Source: Nitrosomonadaceae bacterium (GTDB taxonomy: Bacteria; Pseudomonadota; Gammaproteobacteria; Burkholderiales; Nitrosomonadaceae). Taken from it: a stretch of DNA of 64,000 nt. This document shows, one piece after another, positions 1 through 11,061 of the stretch. The translations under genes were made by a program, and so were the position numbers. The DNA is taken from positions 157,585 to 221,584 of the forward strand of contig PBKR01000032.1 of the NCBI GenBank assembly GCA_002721545.1. The letters are read 5' to 3'. How positions within the stretch are numbered: position 1 is the first letter of the stretch; every line of letters starts with the position of its first letter. The notes beneath the pieces are model-generated. The model had not been told where the DNA came from. It searched no databases and saw only the letters and a list, made by a program, of their open reading frames with translations.

Positions 1-428
1 ACACCAGAAGGTGCCATATTTGGTATCAATTCCACACTCTTCTCTTCATTAATGCGGCTCTTAGCTGAATCTATATGTTTTGGCGAAACGGAGGCAAGAG
101 GGCTTATAAAATCACCGGTTGTTCTAATCAACTTGTCATTTTCAAAGAACACTGTTAATTTATATTCATCAATTAGATTGCCATGTTGCTCAAGACGATA
201 AACATAGTCCCATCTATTATCATGGAATATATCATCAATTAATGCTGAACAAAGCACAAAACGAACTTGAGATCTTGTCATACCAGGCTTTAATTTATCA
301 ACCATTTCCTGGGTTATAACATTTCCTTGCTGTATATCAATCTTGTAGAGTACAGACGGCACTGATGGAAAAAATGAGCACCCAGTTATAAGCAATAAAA
401 CAAGCAGTATAAGTTTTTTTACATGCAT
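1..428 (-). CDS. bamE: BamE/OmlA/SmpA outer-membrane assembly lipoprotein, partial (C-terminus outside window)
   Basis: Own minus-strand reading from ATG at 428: MHVKKLILLVLLLITGCSFFPSVPSVLYKIDIQQGNVITQEMVDKLKPGMTRSQVRFVLC...RWDYVYRLE; lipobox; divergent from fur as is common. Confidence 0.85.
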   Translation of the reverse strand, partial: MHVKKLILLVLLLITGCSFFPSVPSVLYKIDIQQGNVITQEMVDKLKPGMTRSQVRFVLCSALIDDIFHDNRWDYVYRLEQHGNLIDEYKLTVFFENDKLIRTTGDFISPLASVSPKHIDSAKSRINEEKSVELIPNMAPSG

Positions 429-502
429 TACGGTATCATATGTTTTCAAAGCAGATGTACCATTATATGATACAGTAATTATTTTGCTGGACGGATATAA
501 CT

Positions 503-931
503 ATGAGTAATCAAAACGATCTTAAAACTATGGGCCTGAAGGCTACCTTACCAAGATTAAGAATACTTAGTTTATTTGAGAAAAGTGAGGTTCAGCACCT
601 ATCAGCCGAAGATGTATATCGTTCTTTGATAAATGATGGTGAAGATATCGGCCTTGCTACTGTTTATCGAGTTTTAACCCAATTTGAACAAGCCGGAGTT
701 TTAAAGCGTCACCACTTTGAGAGTGGGAAGGCTGTTTTTGAACTTAATCGGAGCGATCATCATGATCATCTTGTATGCATAAAATGTGGCCATGTTGGTG
801 AATTTTATGATGAGGAAATTGAAAAGCGTCAAATTAAAATTGCTAAAGAAAGAGGCTTTATCATTCGGGATCATGCACTAACCCTTTATGTAGAATGTGT
901 AGATCCTCCATGTAAAGACCGTAAACAATAA
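503..931 (+). CDS. fur: Ferric uptake regulator Fur
   Basis: ORF 142 aa with [26 protein letters not shown] motifs. Confidence 0.95.
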   Translation: MSNQNDLKTMGLKATLPRLRILSLFEKSEVQHLSAEDVYRSLINDGEDIGLATVYRVLTQFEQAGVLKRHHFESGKAVFELNRSDHHDHLVCIKCGHVGEFYDEEIEKRQIKIAKERGFIIRDHALTLYVECVDPPCKDRKQ

Positions 932-1030
932 AAATTTAGTAATAATTCTTTTATTAACCCAATACTTTGTTAACTATAAACAAAATATCTGAAATTTTAA
1001 ATTCATTTCTTATACTTAGGTGTATTATCT

Positions 1031-2281
1031 GTGCCTTCTTCCTATGAATTATTTATTGGCCTCCGCTATACTCGTGCTGAACGACGCAATCACTATATTT
1101 CGTTTATATCATTAATCTCTCTTCTAGGAATCACACTTGGCATGACAGCCTTGATCACAGTGATGTCAGTTATGAATGGGTTTCAAGAGGAAATAAGAAC
1201 ACGTATCTTAGGCGTTGCATCACATATTGAAATTAGTGGGATGAATGAGAAGCTAGCTAACTGGCAAGAAATAGCAAATACAGCCGCTAAGCACCCACAA
1301 GTAGAGGCCACAGCCCCATATGTTAACGCACAAGGCATGGTTTCTTTCAATCAGATTGTACGTGGTGTGTTAATTCGAGGTATCCAACCAAAGATGGAAG
1401 ATAAAGTTGCTAATTTCTCCCAAATGATGATTAGTGGAGATTTAAATAATCTTAAACCTAAAGAGTTTGGTATTGTTATTGGTGCAGAATTGGCGCAATC
1501 CTTAGGTGCGTCTAAAGGAGACAAAATCGTTTTAATATCCCCACAAGGACAAATTACACCAGTAGGAATATTGCCGCGCCTTAAGCAATTCACTATCACA
1601 GGAATTTTTAAAGTAGGCCACTTTGAATATGACTCAACATTAGCATTAGTCCATATAGAAGATGCACAAAAGCTATATCAAATGGATAGTGCCGAGGTAT
1701 CAGGCATCAGACTTAAATTACAAGATCTGTTTCAATCAAAACTTATAGCTCAAGATCTAGTGCCAATGATGCCTGCTATCACATTTATTAATGATTGGAC
1801 AGAACAACATGCAAACTATTTCCGCGCACTTCAAATTGAAAAAAGAATGCTTTCACTAATTCTTGCACTACTAATTTTAGTAGCTGCCTTTAACATTGTG
1901 TCAACTCTAGTAATGGCGGTAACTGATAAACAGCCTGATATTGCAATTCTACGCACTCTTGGTGCCAACCCAAAAAATATTATGTATATTTTTATGATTC
2001 AGGGAACATTAATTGGGGCCATTGGTACGGCACTGGGTATATTAGGGGGGGTTTTGCTAGCATATAATATAGACTCGGTTATAGCGTTCATTGAACATTT
2101 ATTTACTGTCCAATTCTTATCCCGTGAAGTTTATTATATAAATGAAGTTCCTTCAGACCCCCATTTTATAGATATCGCAACGGTTGCTATTTTATCATTT
2201 GGATTAACCATTTTAGCAACTATCTATCCTAGCTATCGCGCATCTAAAGTTAATCCTGCAGAAGCACTAAGATATGAATAA
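1031..2281 (+). CDS. lolC: Lipoprotein-releasing ABC transporter permease LolC/E
   Basis: 416 aa; N-terminal ELFIGLRYTRAERRNHYISFISLIS and C-terminal FtsX-like domain; GTG start; overlaps lolD. Confidence 0.93.
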   Translation: MPSSYELFIGLRYTRAERRNHYISFISLISLLGITLGMTALITVMSVMNGFQEEIRTRILGVASHIEISGMNEKLANWQEIANTAAKHPQVEATAPYVNAQGMVSFNQIVRGVLIRGIQPKMEDKVANFSQMMISGDLNNLKPKEFGIVIGAELAQSLGASKGDKIVLISPQGQITPVGILPRLKQFTITGIFKVGHFEYDSTLALVHIEDAQKLYQMDSAEVSGIRLKLQDLFQSKLIAQDLVPMMPAITFINDWTEQHANYFRALQIEKRMLSLILALLILVAAFNIVSTLVMAVTDKQPDIAILRTLGANPKNIMYIFMIQGTLIGAIGTALGILGGVLLAYNIDSVIAFIEHLFTVQFLSREVYYINEVPSDPHFIDIATVAILSFGLTILATIYPSYRASKVNPAEALRYE

Positions 2282-2951
2282 AGAAATTATTTCCTGCAAA
2301 AATTTATATAAGAGTTATTTTCAAGCAGAATTAGAGGTTCCTGTATTAATGGGCATTAATTTACATGTTGGGGAAGGCGAGTCACTCTCCATTATTGGCA
2401 TATCCGGCTCTGGGAAAAGTACATTATTACATCTTCTTGGTGGCTTAGATACACCTACTAGCGGAGATATTAAGATTATTGGCCAGAATATTACTGCTAT
2501 AAACGAAGAAGAAAAATGCCAAATTAGAAATAAAGAACTTGGCTTTATTTATCAATTTCACCATTTATTACCTGAATTTAGCGCACTTGAAAATGTTGCT
2601 ATGCCATTATTAATTAGAAAAATAAACAAAAAAGAATCCTATGATCAAGCAAAAGATATGCTAAACAGAGTTGGCCTAGGCCACCGCATCTCACATACGC
2701 CAGGAGAATTGTCAGGTGGAGAACGTCAACGTGCAGCAATTGCTCGCGCATTAGTTACTAAACCTTCATGCATACTTGCTGATGAGCCCACTGGCAATCT
2801 TGATCGACATACTGCTGAAGAGGTTTTCCAATTAATGCTAGACCTTAACCATAATGCCGGTGCAAGCCTTATTATTGTTACTCATGATTCACTACTATCT
2901 AAACAAACTGGACGTATATTAAAATTAGTTGATGGCGTACTCTTAGAGTAA
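2274..2951 (+). CDS. lolD: Lipoprotein-releasing ABC transporter ATP-binding protein LolD
   Basis: Walker A GISGSGKST, LSGGERQR signature, ADEPTGNLD. Confidence 0.95.
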   Translation: MNKEIISCKNLYKSYFQAELEVPVLMGINLHVGEGESLSIIGISGSGKSTLLHLLGGLDTPTSGDIKIIGQNITAINEEEKCQIRNKELGFIYQFHHLLPEFSALENVAMPLLIRKINKKESYDQAKDMLNRVGLGHRISHTPGELSGGERQRAAIARALVTKPSCILADEPTGNLDRHTAEEVFQLMLDLNHNAGASLIIVTHDSLLSKQTGRILKLVDGVLLE

Positions 2952-2998
2952 AAAAAACTTCTAAATAAAATAACCATACTATAGTTAGTTTATTCTAA

Positions 2999-3601
2999 TC
3001 ATGAATTTATACTCTGCCACAAATACCATGTTGCTACAGAACGCCATGGCCTCCATTTATCAGAAATTTTATATATATCATTTCTATTTACGAGCTTATT
3101 CTCATTATAATGCATACTTAATGCTCGCTTTAAACCGTAGTCATTTTCTGGCAAAACATTTGGTCTGAGCATATAAAAAATCAAAAACATTTCGGCAGTC
3201 CAGCGCCCAATCCCCTTTACTTTTGTTAATTCTAAGATAATAGCCTCATCATTCATTTTAGACCAAGCTGCTTCATTAAAATTATTTTCCATAAAATATA
3301 ATGAAAGATCTTGTAGATAACCTATTTTTCTCTGCGAAATACCACAATTTCTTAATATACTATTCTCTAAACTAAAAATATGATCTGGCATCATTATTGG
3401 TACATTAATGATTAATTTATTCCAGATATTTTCTGCCGCCTTTACAGAGATCTGTTGACTAACAATAGAACGAACTAATGTGGTGAATGCATCATCATTA
3501 GAACTCAGTATAAGCCCCTTAGATCCTGATATGAGATTACTCATTATTCGGTCTTTTTTAGCAAGCTCTTCAGTAGCCTGCCTCCAATAATTAGGAATCA
3601 C
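2999..3601 (-). CDS. DNA-3-methyladenine glycosylase II family (HhH-GPD)
   Basis: SIVSQQISVKAAENIW, VKGIGRWTAEMFLIFYMLRPNVLPENDYGL motifs. Confidence 0.88.
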   Translation of the reverse strand: MIPNYWRQATEELAKKDRIMSNLISGSKGLILSSNDDAFTTLVRSIVSQQISVKAAENIWNKLIINVPIMMPDHIFSLENSILRNCGISQRKIGYLQDLSLYFMENNFNEAAWSKMNDEAIILELTKVKGIGRWTAEMFLIFYMLRPNVLPENDYGLKRALSMHYNENKLVNRNDIYKISDKWRPWRSVATWYLWQSINS

Positions 3602-3833
3602 GATGTTGATAATATTTCAAGTAAAAAATCACTAGTAAATTTATTACGAAAAGAAACATCTTTAAGTCTATATTTAATATTAAACTAAAAATTAATTAAT
3701 ATAATAATTAATGAAAAATAACTACAGAATAGTCACATATAAAATATACTAAACCAATAAAATGAAACAAATATAAATTGCTATTAATTATTCCTACATT
3801 AAATACTCTGATAGTATTTAGCTCTTATCTAGG

Positions 3834-5291
3834 CTACGTAAGTATTACATCATACTGTTCCTGACCATAAGTCGTTTCAACTTGTAAGCTAATAGGCTTC
3901 TCAATAAAATTCCCTAATTGTGCTAGCCTTTCAGACTCTTCATCAAGAAATAAATCAATTACCTGCTGCGATGCAAGAATACGAAATTCCTGGGCATCAA
4001 ATTGACGAGACTCTATTAATAATTCACGTAAAATCTCATAACATATTGTTTGTGCTGTTCTCACTTCTCCGCGTCCCTGACAAGTTGAGCAGGGCTCACA
4101 TAGAATATGTGCAAGACTTTCTCTGGTTCTTTTTCGTGTCATCTCTAAAAGACCCAAAGCTGTAAAACCATCAACAGTGATTCTAGTCCGGTCCTTTAAT
4201 AGTGCTTTCTTAAATTCTACAAGAACAGAGTTTCTATGCACTTCATTTCCCATATCAATAAAATCTATAATAATGATCCCACCTAGGTTTCGTAGGCGTA
4301 ACTGACGTGCTATTATTTTTGCTGCCTCTAGATTAGCCTTAAAAATAGTATCATCAAAATTTCTTATCCCAACAAACCCACCTGTATTTACATCAATAGT
4401 AGTTAATGCTTCAGTCTGATCAAATATGAGATATCCTCCAGACTTTAGATTCACTCTTCTTGCCAAAGATCTCTGAATTTCATCTTCTACTCCATGCAAA
4501 TCAAATAATGGCCTCTCGCCAGCATAATATTCCAATCTTCCTTTTACATTCACCATATATTCATCAGAAAATATATCCATTTTCTGAAATGTTTCACGGG
4601 AATCTACTAAAATACGAGCTGTATCATCAGTGACAAAATCACGTAACGCTCTAAAGCTTAAATTCAAATCCTGATAAAGAAGCGTTGCTGAGGTAGCAAT
4701 AAGAAATTTCTCATGTATATTTAGCCATTGCTTACCAAGATATTGTATATCTGCCCGTAAGTCTTGCTCGCTTGCTGTCTCTGCCATTGTGCGCAATATA
4801 TATCCACCTGTTTCATCAGATGAAAGTATTTGTTGCAATTTCTCCTTAAGCAATTTACGCTCAGATTCATCTTCAATACGCTGGGAAATACTAATATTTG
4901 ATTCTTGTGGAAGATATACCAACATGCTTCCAGCAATACTAATCTGAGTAGATAATCTAGCGCCTTTAGTACTAATTGGGTCCTTAATAACTTGGACTAA
5001 AACACTTTCACCCTCATGTAAAAATTTCTCGATAGGCTTATCGATAGGCACTCCATTCTGTCGTTCCCTCCAAATATCGGCAACATGCAAAAAAGCTGCA
5101 CGTTCAAGACCTATATCAATAAAAGCAGACTGCATCCCAGGTAACAAACGAATGACACGCCCTTTATAGATATTTCCAACTTTTCCAAGACTACTAGTAC
5201 GCTCAATATGTAATTCTTGAACTAACCCCTGCTCTATCACAGCAACACGAGTCTCTTGTGGGGTTATACTTACAAGAATCTCTTTATTCAT
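3834..5291 (-). CDS. rng: Ribonuclease G
   Basis: 485 aa; S1 domain GNIYKGRVIRLLPGMQSAFIDIGLERAAFLH, DVNTGGFVG, IIIIDFIDM, CxxC zinc link. Confidence 0.95.
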   Translation of the reverse strand: MNKEILVSITPQETRVAVIEQGLVQELHIERTSSLGKVGNIYKGRVIRLLPGMQSAFIDIGLERAAFLHVADIWRERQNGVPIDKPIEKFLHEGESVLVQVIKDPISTKGARLSTQISIAGSMLVYLPQESNISISQRIEDESERKLLKEKLQQILSSDETGGYILRTMAETASEQDLRADIQYLGKQWLNIHEKFLIATSATLLYQDLNLSFRALRDFVTDDTARILVDSRETFQKMDIFSDEYMVNVKGRLEYYAGERPLFDLHGVEDEIQRSLARRVNLKSGGYLIFDQTEALTTIDVNTGGFVGIRNFDDTIFKANLEAAKIIARQLRLRNLGGIIIIDFIDMGNEVHRNSVLVEFKKALLKDRTRITVDGFTALGLLEMTRKRTRESLAHILCEPCSTCQGRGEVRTAQTICYEILRELLIESRQFDAQEFRILASQQVIDLFLDEESERLAQLGNFIEKPISLQVETTYGQEQYDVILT

Positions 5292-5353
5292 GAGAATGAA
5301 ATACTAAAAGCTAGTATTCTTTAGATATTGGACCATTAAGATCAAGCTTACTA

Positions 5354-5824
5354 TTATTTACGATGATATGGGTGCTGCTTAATAAGTGATATTGCACGAT
5401 ATAACTGTTCTGAAAGCATTACACGTACTAAACCATGTGGCAAAGTCAATGTAGATAATGCTAGAGCTTCATCTGCAGAATCTTTGATTCTAGAGTCTAA
5501 CCCATCAGCTCCACCAATGATAAAAGCAGTATCTCCTCCACTTGTCATCCATCTAGAAATAGACTCAGCTAATTTCTCTGTACTCCATTGCCTGCCACGC
5601 TCATCTAAGACAACTGTACGACACTTAGGTGGGATCGCTGCGAAAATACGGTTGGCTTCAGAACAAAGTAATTGACTAATTTTTTTATTTTTACTACGTT
5701 TCTCTGGCTTAATATTTATTAATTCTATTGCAACATCTTTAGGCATGCGTATTGCATAATTTGCAAAGCCATTATTTACCCATTCTGGCATTTTGTTACC
5801 TACTGCCAAAATAAAAAATTTCAT
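5354..5824 (-). CDS. rlmH: 23S rRNA pseudouridine1915 N3-methyltransferase RlmH
   Basis: [39 protein letters not shown]. Confidence 0.95.
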   Translation of the reverse strand: MKFFILAVGNKMPEWVNNGFANYAIRMPKDVAIELINIKPEKRSKNKKISQLLCSEANRIFAAIPPKCRTVVLDERGRQWSTEKLAESISRWMTSGGDTAFIIGGADGLDSRIKDSADEALALSTLTLPHGLVRVMLSEQLYRAISLIKQHPYHRK

Positions 5825-5841
5825 AGTATAAACACTTAAAA

Positions 5842-6243
5842 TTACTTAAATCTATTTGACCTGGAAGTAGACTTATCCTTGGTTTTATTTGCAACCACTA
5901 CTTGCTCTATTAATCCTGTCTCTAATTGACCCCATAGCCCTTCAAGATTGTAATACGTACGTGCTATTGGCAACATTATGTGCACTACTATATCACCTAA
6001 GTCTACTAACACCCATTCTCCAGAACCTTCACCTTCTATACCGTAAACCACCCCCCCAGAAAATTTTACCTTATCATGTACATTACTTGCTATTGCTTTT
6101 GCCTGACGAGTAGAAACTGCACTTGCAATTATCAATCGATCAAAAATAGTGGACATCTTTGCCACATCTAGTACTACTATATCATTTGCTTTAACATCCT
6201 CTAACGCAGAAATGACAACTTTTACTAGCTGATTAAGATTCAT
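5842..6243 (-). CDS. rsfS: Ribosome silencing factor RsfS
   Basis: [21 protein letters not shown] motif; position beside nadD and rlmH. Confidence 0.94.
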   Translation of the reverse strand: MNLNQLVKVVISALEDVKANDIVVLDVAKMSTIFDRLIIASAVSTRQAKAIASNVHDKVKFSGGVVYGIEGEGSGEWVLVDLGDIVVHIMLPIARTYYNLEGLWGQLETGLIEQVVVANKTKDKSTSRSNRFK

Positions 6244-6246
6244 ATT

Positions 6247-6912
6247 TTATAAATACAATTTACTCTCTAAAATATAATTTATGGCCACATCGGGAACTAA
6301 GTAACGCACACTTTTTCCAGCAGCAATATTTTTACGGATACTAGTTGCTGAAATATCTAGCATAGTTGCCGAAGAAATAAAGATCAACCCATTAGTCTCG
6401 TTTCTCATGTCATCGGCATTAATCACCCATCGCTTGGAACACTCATCTTTCAGCTCTTTTGGCAATAAATCATTAATTGAGGTATGCGTATATCCTGGTC
6501 GAGTCGAAATTATAAAATGACACAAATTAAAGAACTCTTTCCAAGAATCCCACTCAGAAAACTTTATAAAAGCATCAGCCCCTAATATAAAACATAACCC
6601 AATTTCCTCTCCAAATTCCTGCTTAAACTCATAAATAGAATCTATGCTAAAACTTATACCATCACGATAAATTTCACGTTTATCAAGAACAAAATTAGGA
6701 TTATCCTGAATTGCTAAACGCACAGCTTCTGTTCTCTGTTTTGGTGACGCTATAGGAGCGTTTCGTAATCTTGGTATACCTGCAGGCACAAAATATATCT
6801 TTTGTAAGCCAATAGTCCTAACAACCTCTTCGGCTACTCTTAAATGGCCATAGTGTATGGGATCAAAAGTTCCTCCAAAAATACCGATAAGAATAGGTTT
6901 AGACTTAAGCAT
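6247..6912 (-). CDS. nadD: Nicotinate-nucleotide adenylyltransferase
   Basis: GIFGGTFDPIHYGHLRVAEE, ISATSIRKNI. Confidence 0.95.
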   Translation of the reverse strand: MLKSKPILIGIFGGTFDPIHYGHLRVAEEVVRTIGLQKIYFVPAGIPRLRNAPIASPKQRTEAVRLAIQDNPNFVLDKREIYRDGISFSIDSIYEFKQEFGEEIGLCFILGADAFIKFSEWDSWKEFFNLCHFIISTRPGYTHTSINDLLPKELKDECSKRWVINADDMRNETNGLIFISSATMLDISATSIRKNIAAGKSVRYLVPDVAINYILESKLYL

Positions 6913-7000
6913 TACCTTTTAAATTAAAATAAATAAAAATGAGGGGATAACATTATCTAAAATATAATCTTTATTAAGCTCCTAAACACTAAACCTACTC

Positions 7001-8299
7001 TCAAATAAGTACCTGGGACATATTAGCAAGCTCCTTAATAATATATTTAGTAAAGCGTGCAGCTGATGCGCCATCAATTACTCTATGATCATATGACAGT
7101 GACAATGGCAACATTAACCTTGGAACAAATTGATCATCGCAATACACTGGCTTAATATTTGCACGGGAAGCGCCAAGAATAGCAACTTCTGGTGCATTAA
7201 TAATAGGCGTAAAAGCTGTCCCACCAATACCTCCAAGACTGGAGATAGTAAAACTGCCCCCCTGCATTTCATCAAACTTCAATTTCCCTAAACGTGCGCG
7301 TTCCGCAAGATATCCCATTTCTTCAGCAATAATAACTATATTTTTCTGATCTGCATCTCGGATTACAGGAACCATCAACCCATGTGGAGTATCAACTGCA
7401 AAACCTATATGGTAGTATTTCTTAATTATCAGATTTATGTTATCTCTCTCCCCTTCAAGTGAAGAATTGAAATCAGGGAATTCCTTTAATGCAGCTACCA
7501 CAGCTTCCATCAAGTAAGCCAATATTGTTAATTTGACTCTACTTTTTTGCTTAAGCTTATTGAATTTTTTTCTCCCAGCTTCAATTTCAGTAATATCGGC
7601 CTCGTCAAACTGAGTAACGTGCGGGATCATTACCCAGTTACGATGTAAATATTCACCAGATATTCTTTGAACACGTAATAATGATTTTGATTCAATCGGC
7701 CCAAATGTAGAGAAATCAATCTTAGGCCATGGCAATAGATTTAACCCTAAATTACTATTACTAGGTGATTTTGATATTTCAGCCTTCACATAGGCCTTTA
7801 CATCATCTTTAAGTATACGGTTCTTTTTACCACAACCACTTACCAAATTAAGATTCACGCCCAACTCTCTTGCAAAACGTCGAACAGATGGGCTGGCATG
7901 TGCCATAATAGAAATAGTCTCACTTGATTGCATAAGAGCGGCAGAATTAGTTTCAGAACCTGCAATAATAGCCTGATCTGAATTAATATTAACCTCTATA
8001 GCATCATGAGAACTAACTTGTTTAGATGGAGAAGACACCCGAACCAAGCTATCGGTTTGATTAATTTCAATTTCTAAAATGGTCGTTCCTTCAGAAACCC
8101 TATCACCTTCTCTAACGTTTATTTCTTTAACTATCCCTGCAAAAGGAGAGGGTATTTCTATTGTCGCTTTGTCAGATTCTAATGAAAGCAGAGCGTCCTC
8201 CTTTTTAATCTCGTCTCCTGGCTTCACCAGTAACTCGACTATAGGAATATTCTTAAAATCACCGATATCAGGAACTAATACCTGTTTAACTTCTGCCAC
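7001..8299 (-). CDS. aceF: Pyruvate dehydrogenase E2, dihydrolipoamide acetyltransferase
   Basis: Single lipoyl domain (LESDKATIEIPSP), peripheral-subunit-binding domain, catalytic SYDHRVIDGA. Confidence 0.95.
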   Translation of the reverse strand: MAEVKQVLVPDIGDFKNIPIVELLVKPGDEIKKEDALLSLESDKATIEIPSPFAGIVKEINVREGDRVSEGTTILEIEINQTDSLVRVSSPSKQVSSHDAIEVNINSDQAIIAGSETNSAALMQSSETISIMAHASPSVRRFARELGVNLNLVSGCGKKNRILKDDVKAYVKAEISKSPSNSNLGLNLLPWPKIDFSTFGPIESKSLLRVQRISGEYLHRNWVMIPHVTQFDEADITEIEAGRKKFNKLKQKSRVKLTILAYLMEAVVAALKEFPDFNSSLEGERDNINLIIKKYYHIGFAVDTPHGLMVPVIRDADQKNIVIIAEEMGYLAERARLGKLKFDEMQGGSFTISSLGGIGGTAFTPIINAPEVAILGASRANIKPVYCDDQFVPRLMLPLSLSYDHRVIDGASAARFTKYIIKELANMSQVLI

Positions 8300-8363
8300 A
8301 CTTTTTCCTTCAATTATGCTTCAATATTGAGAGATCCAATAACTATTCTACATACTAAAATCT

Positions 8364-11036
8364 TTATACCTTGATCGGATTTGGTTTTTCTGGATCAATG
8401 TTGTATTTATTTATCGCCTCCACTACTTTTTTCGACGATATCTTGCCATCCTCTTCTAAAGATTTAAGTGCAGCTAAAGTAATATAGTAACGGTCTACTT
8501 CGAAAAATTGTCGTAATTTCTCACGCGTATCGGAACGCCCAAAACCATCGGTCCCCAACACTCTGTATTTTCCTGGTACAAACTCACGTATCTGATCTGC
8601 AAAAATTTTCATATAATCTGATGCTGCTATTATTGGCCCTTCACGCTTCTCTAGACATAATCTTACATAAGATTTCTTTGGCTTCTCTGCAGGATGTAAC
8701 ATATTCCAACGTGTTACATCTAGCGCCTCTCTTCGTAATTCATTAAAACTAGTAACACTCCATATATCAGAGATAATTCCATATTCTTCTTTTAAGATAT
8801 CTGCTGCTGCAATAACTTCCCGTAAAATAGTTCCTGAGCCAAGGAGCTGTATTCTTAAATTTAAACCTTTCTCTCTCTTCTCACTACCTTCACTAAATAA
8901 ATACATACCTTTTAATATGCCTTCCTCTGAACCTTTAGGCATTTCGGGGTGAGAATAATTTTCATTCATTACGGTTATGTAGTAAAACACATCTTCTTGC
9001 TCTTGATACATTCGACGCATGCCATCTTGGATAATAACTACAAGCTCATAAGAAAATGTGGGGTCGTAAGATATACAATTAGGAATGGTTGAAGAAACTA
9101 AATGACTATGCCCATCCTCATGCTGCAAGCCCTCTCCATTCAAGGTAGTACGCCCGGCCGTTCCCCCCATCAAAAAACCACGGCAACGCATATCACCTGC
9201 TGCCCAGACAAGATCTCCAATACGCTGAAATCCAAACATTGAATAAAATATAAAGAAAGGAATCATCTGTACGCCATGAGTGCTATAAGCAGTTGCTGCT
9301 GCTATCCATGAAGACATAGCTCCAGCTTCATTAATCCCCTCCTGAAGAATCTGTCCATCTTTATCCTCTTTGTAATACATCAGCTTATCTGCATCCTCCG
9401 GCGTATAAAGCTGACCTTTTGAAGACCAGATGCCCAATTGCCGGAACATCCCTTCCATCCCAAACGTACGTGATTCATCTGCAACAATCGGTACTATTCT
9501 TTTTCGAATAATTTTATCTTTTACCAAAATATTTAGTATGCGAACAAATACCATAGTAGTAGATGACTCCCGTCCTTCACCACTAGCCTTAAGCAATATA
9601 TCAAATGCGGATAAGGCTGGTATTTGCAGTGCCTCTGTATTCTGCCTCTGATTTTTATGAAGAAGCCCTCCCAGTGCATTACGCTTCTCTCGCATATACG
9701 TTAACTCTGGAGAGCCTTCTTCAAACATAAGATATGGTAAGTCTTCTATTTCATTGTCTGGAACAGGCAAGTGAAAGCGGTCGCGAAATGATTTTAGAGA
9801 AGTAGTACCCATTTTCTTTTGTTGATGAGTAATATTCTGGGCCTCACCTGCTTCACCCATACCATAACCCTTGATTGTCTTAGCAAGTATCACTGTTGGT
9901 TGCCCAGTATGCTTTACTGCTGAAGCATATGCAGCATATACTTTATGAGGATCATGGCCGCCACGATTTAATCTCCAAATATCATCATCAGACATATTGG
10001 CCACCATTTCTAATAATTCTGGATATTTCCCAAAGAAATGCTTCCGAACATATGAACCATCTCTTGATTTGAATGTTTGGTACTCACCATCAACACATTC
10101 CATCATTCTTTTTTGTAGTAAGCCTTTTGTATCTTTTGCTAACAAAGGATCCCAATAAGAACCCCAAATTACTTTTATAACATTCCAACCAGCCCCACGA
10201 AAACTACCTTCCAGCTCTTGAATAATCTTACCATTACCACGAACAGGCCCATCTAAACGCTGAAGATTACAGTTAACAATAAATATTAAATTATCAAGGC
10301 TTTCTCGTGATGCCAACGAAATTGCACCTAATGACTCAGGCTCATCCATTTCTCCATCACCCATAAAAGCCCAGACTTTACGGCCTTCAATCTTTGCTAA
10401 GCCACGACTACCAAGATATTTCATGAAACGAGCCTGATAGATAGCCATTAATGGCCCTAGCCCCATTGATACCGTTGGAAATCTCCAAAAATCAGGCATT
10501 AACCAAGGATGTGGATAGGAAGACAGACCTTTACCTCCTACCTCCTGACGGAAATTATCTAATTTCTTTTTAGTTAACTCTCCTAGCATAAAGGCGCGCG
10601 CATAAATTCCAGGAGAAGAGTGCCCCTGTACAAGGACTAAATCACCCCCATGATCCTTGCTGGTAGATTGCCAAAAATGGTTGTAGCCCACATCATAAAG
10701 TGTTGCTGCAGATGCAAAAGTTGAGATATGACCCCCCACATTTGTCTTTTTATTTGCGCGTAATACCATTACCATAGCATTCCATCGAACGTAAGAACGA
10801 ATGCGGGATTCAAGCTCATGATCCCCAGGCGATTTTTCTTCTTTACCAGGGGGGATAGAATTTATATATGCAGTAGTAGCACTATAAGGAAGATAAGCTC
10901 CAGATCTACGGGCTTTTTCTACTAGTTTCTCCAATAAATAATGCGCCCTCTCTGTTCCCTCAAGAGCCATTACAGAATCAAGAGCATCAAGCCATTCCTG
11001 AGTTTCCTGTGGGTCAATATCTGGCATATGTTCCAT
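8364..11036 (-). CDS. aceE: Pyruvate dehydrogenase E1 (homodimeric type)
   Basis: 890 aa; GHISTFASAATLYDVGYNHFW, GDGEMDEPES, VPIVADESRTFGMEG. Confidence 0.97.
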   Translation of the reverse strand: MEHMPDIDPQETQEWLDALDSVMALEGTERAHYLLEKLVEKARRSGAYLPYSATTAYINSIPPGKEEKSPGDHELESRIRSYVRWNAMVMVLRANKKTNVGGHISTFASAATLYDVGYNHFWQSTSKDHGGDLVLVQGHSSPGIYARAFMLGELTKKKLDNFRQEVGGKGLSSYPHPWLMPDFWRFPTVSMGLGPLMAIYQARFMKYLGSRGLAKIEGRKVWAFMGDGEMDEPESLGAISLASRESLDNLIFIVNCNLQRLDGPVRGNGKIIQELEGSFRGAGWNVIKVIWGSYWDPLLAKDTKGLLQKRMMECVDGEYQTFKSRDGSYVRKHFFGKYPELLEMVANMSDDDIWRLNRGGHDPHKVYAAYASAVKHTGQPTVILAKTIKGYGMGEAGEAQNITHQQKKMGTTSLKSFRDRFHLPVPDNEIEDLPYLMFEEGSPELTYMREKRNALGGLLHKNQRQNTEALQIPALSAFDILLKASGEGRESSTTMVFVRILNILVKDKIIRKRIVPIVADESRTFGMEGMFRQLGIWSSKGQLYTPEDADKLMYYKEDKDGQILQEGINEAGAMSSWIAAATAYSTHGVQMIPFFIFYSMFGFQRIGDLVWAAGDMRCRGFLMGGTAGRTTLNGEGLQHEDGHSHLVSSTIPNCISYDPTFSYELVVIIQDGMRRMYQEQEDVFYYITVMNENYSHPEMPKGSEEGILKGMYLFSEGSEKREKGLNLRIQLLGSGTILREVIAAADILKEEYGIISDIWSVTSFNELRREALDVTRWNMLHPAEKPKKSYVRLCLEKREGPIIAASDYMKIFADQIREFVPGKYRVLGTDGFGRSDTREKLRQFFEVDRYYITLAALKSLEEDGKISSKKVVEAINKYNIDPEKPNPIKV

Positions 11037-11061
11037 GTTTCTACCTTATAGTTATTACGTA

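Noticed and set aside
1351-1599. Antisense ORF within lolC (and many similar antisense ORFs in the track, e.g. 8079-8330, 11120-11482, 31925-32350, 47822-48367)
   Set aside because: Lie wholly opposite well-supported genes, have no recognisable motifs or own RBS; shadow ORFs.
6959-8362. Absence of lpd next to aceEF as a sign of an unusual pyruvate dehydrogenase
   Set aside because: The E3 gene is often elsewhere in the genome; absence here is not informative.
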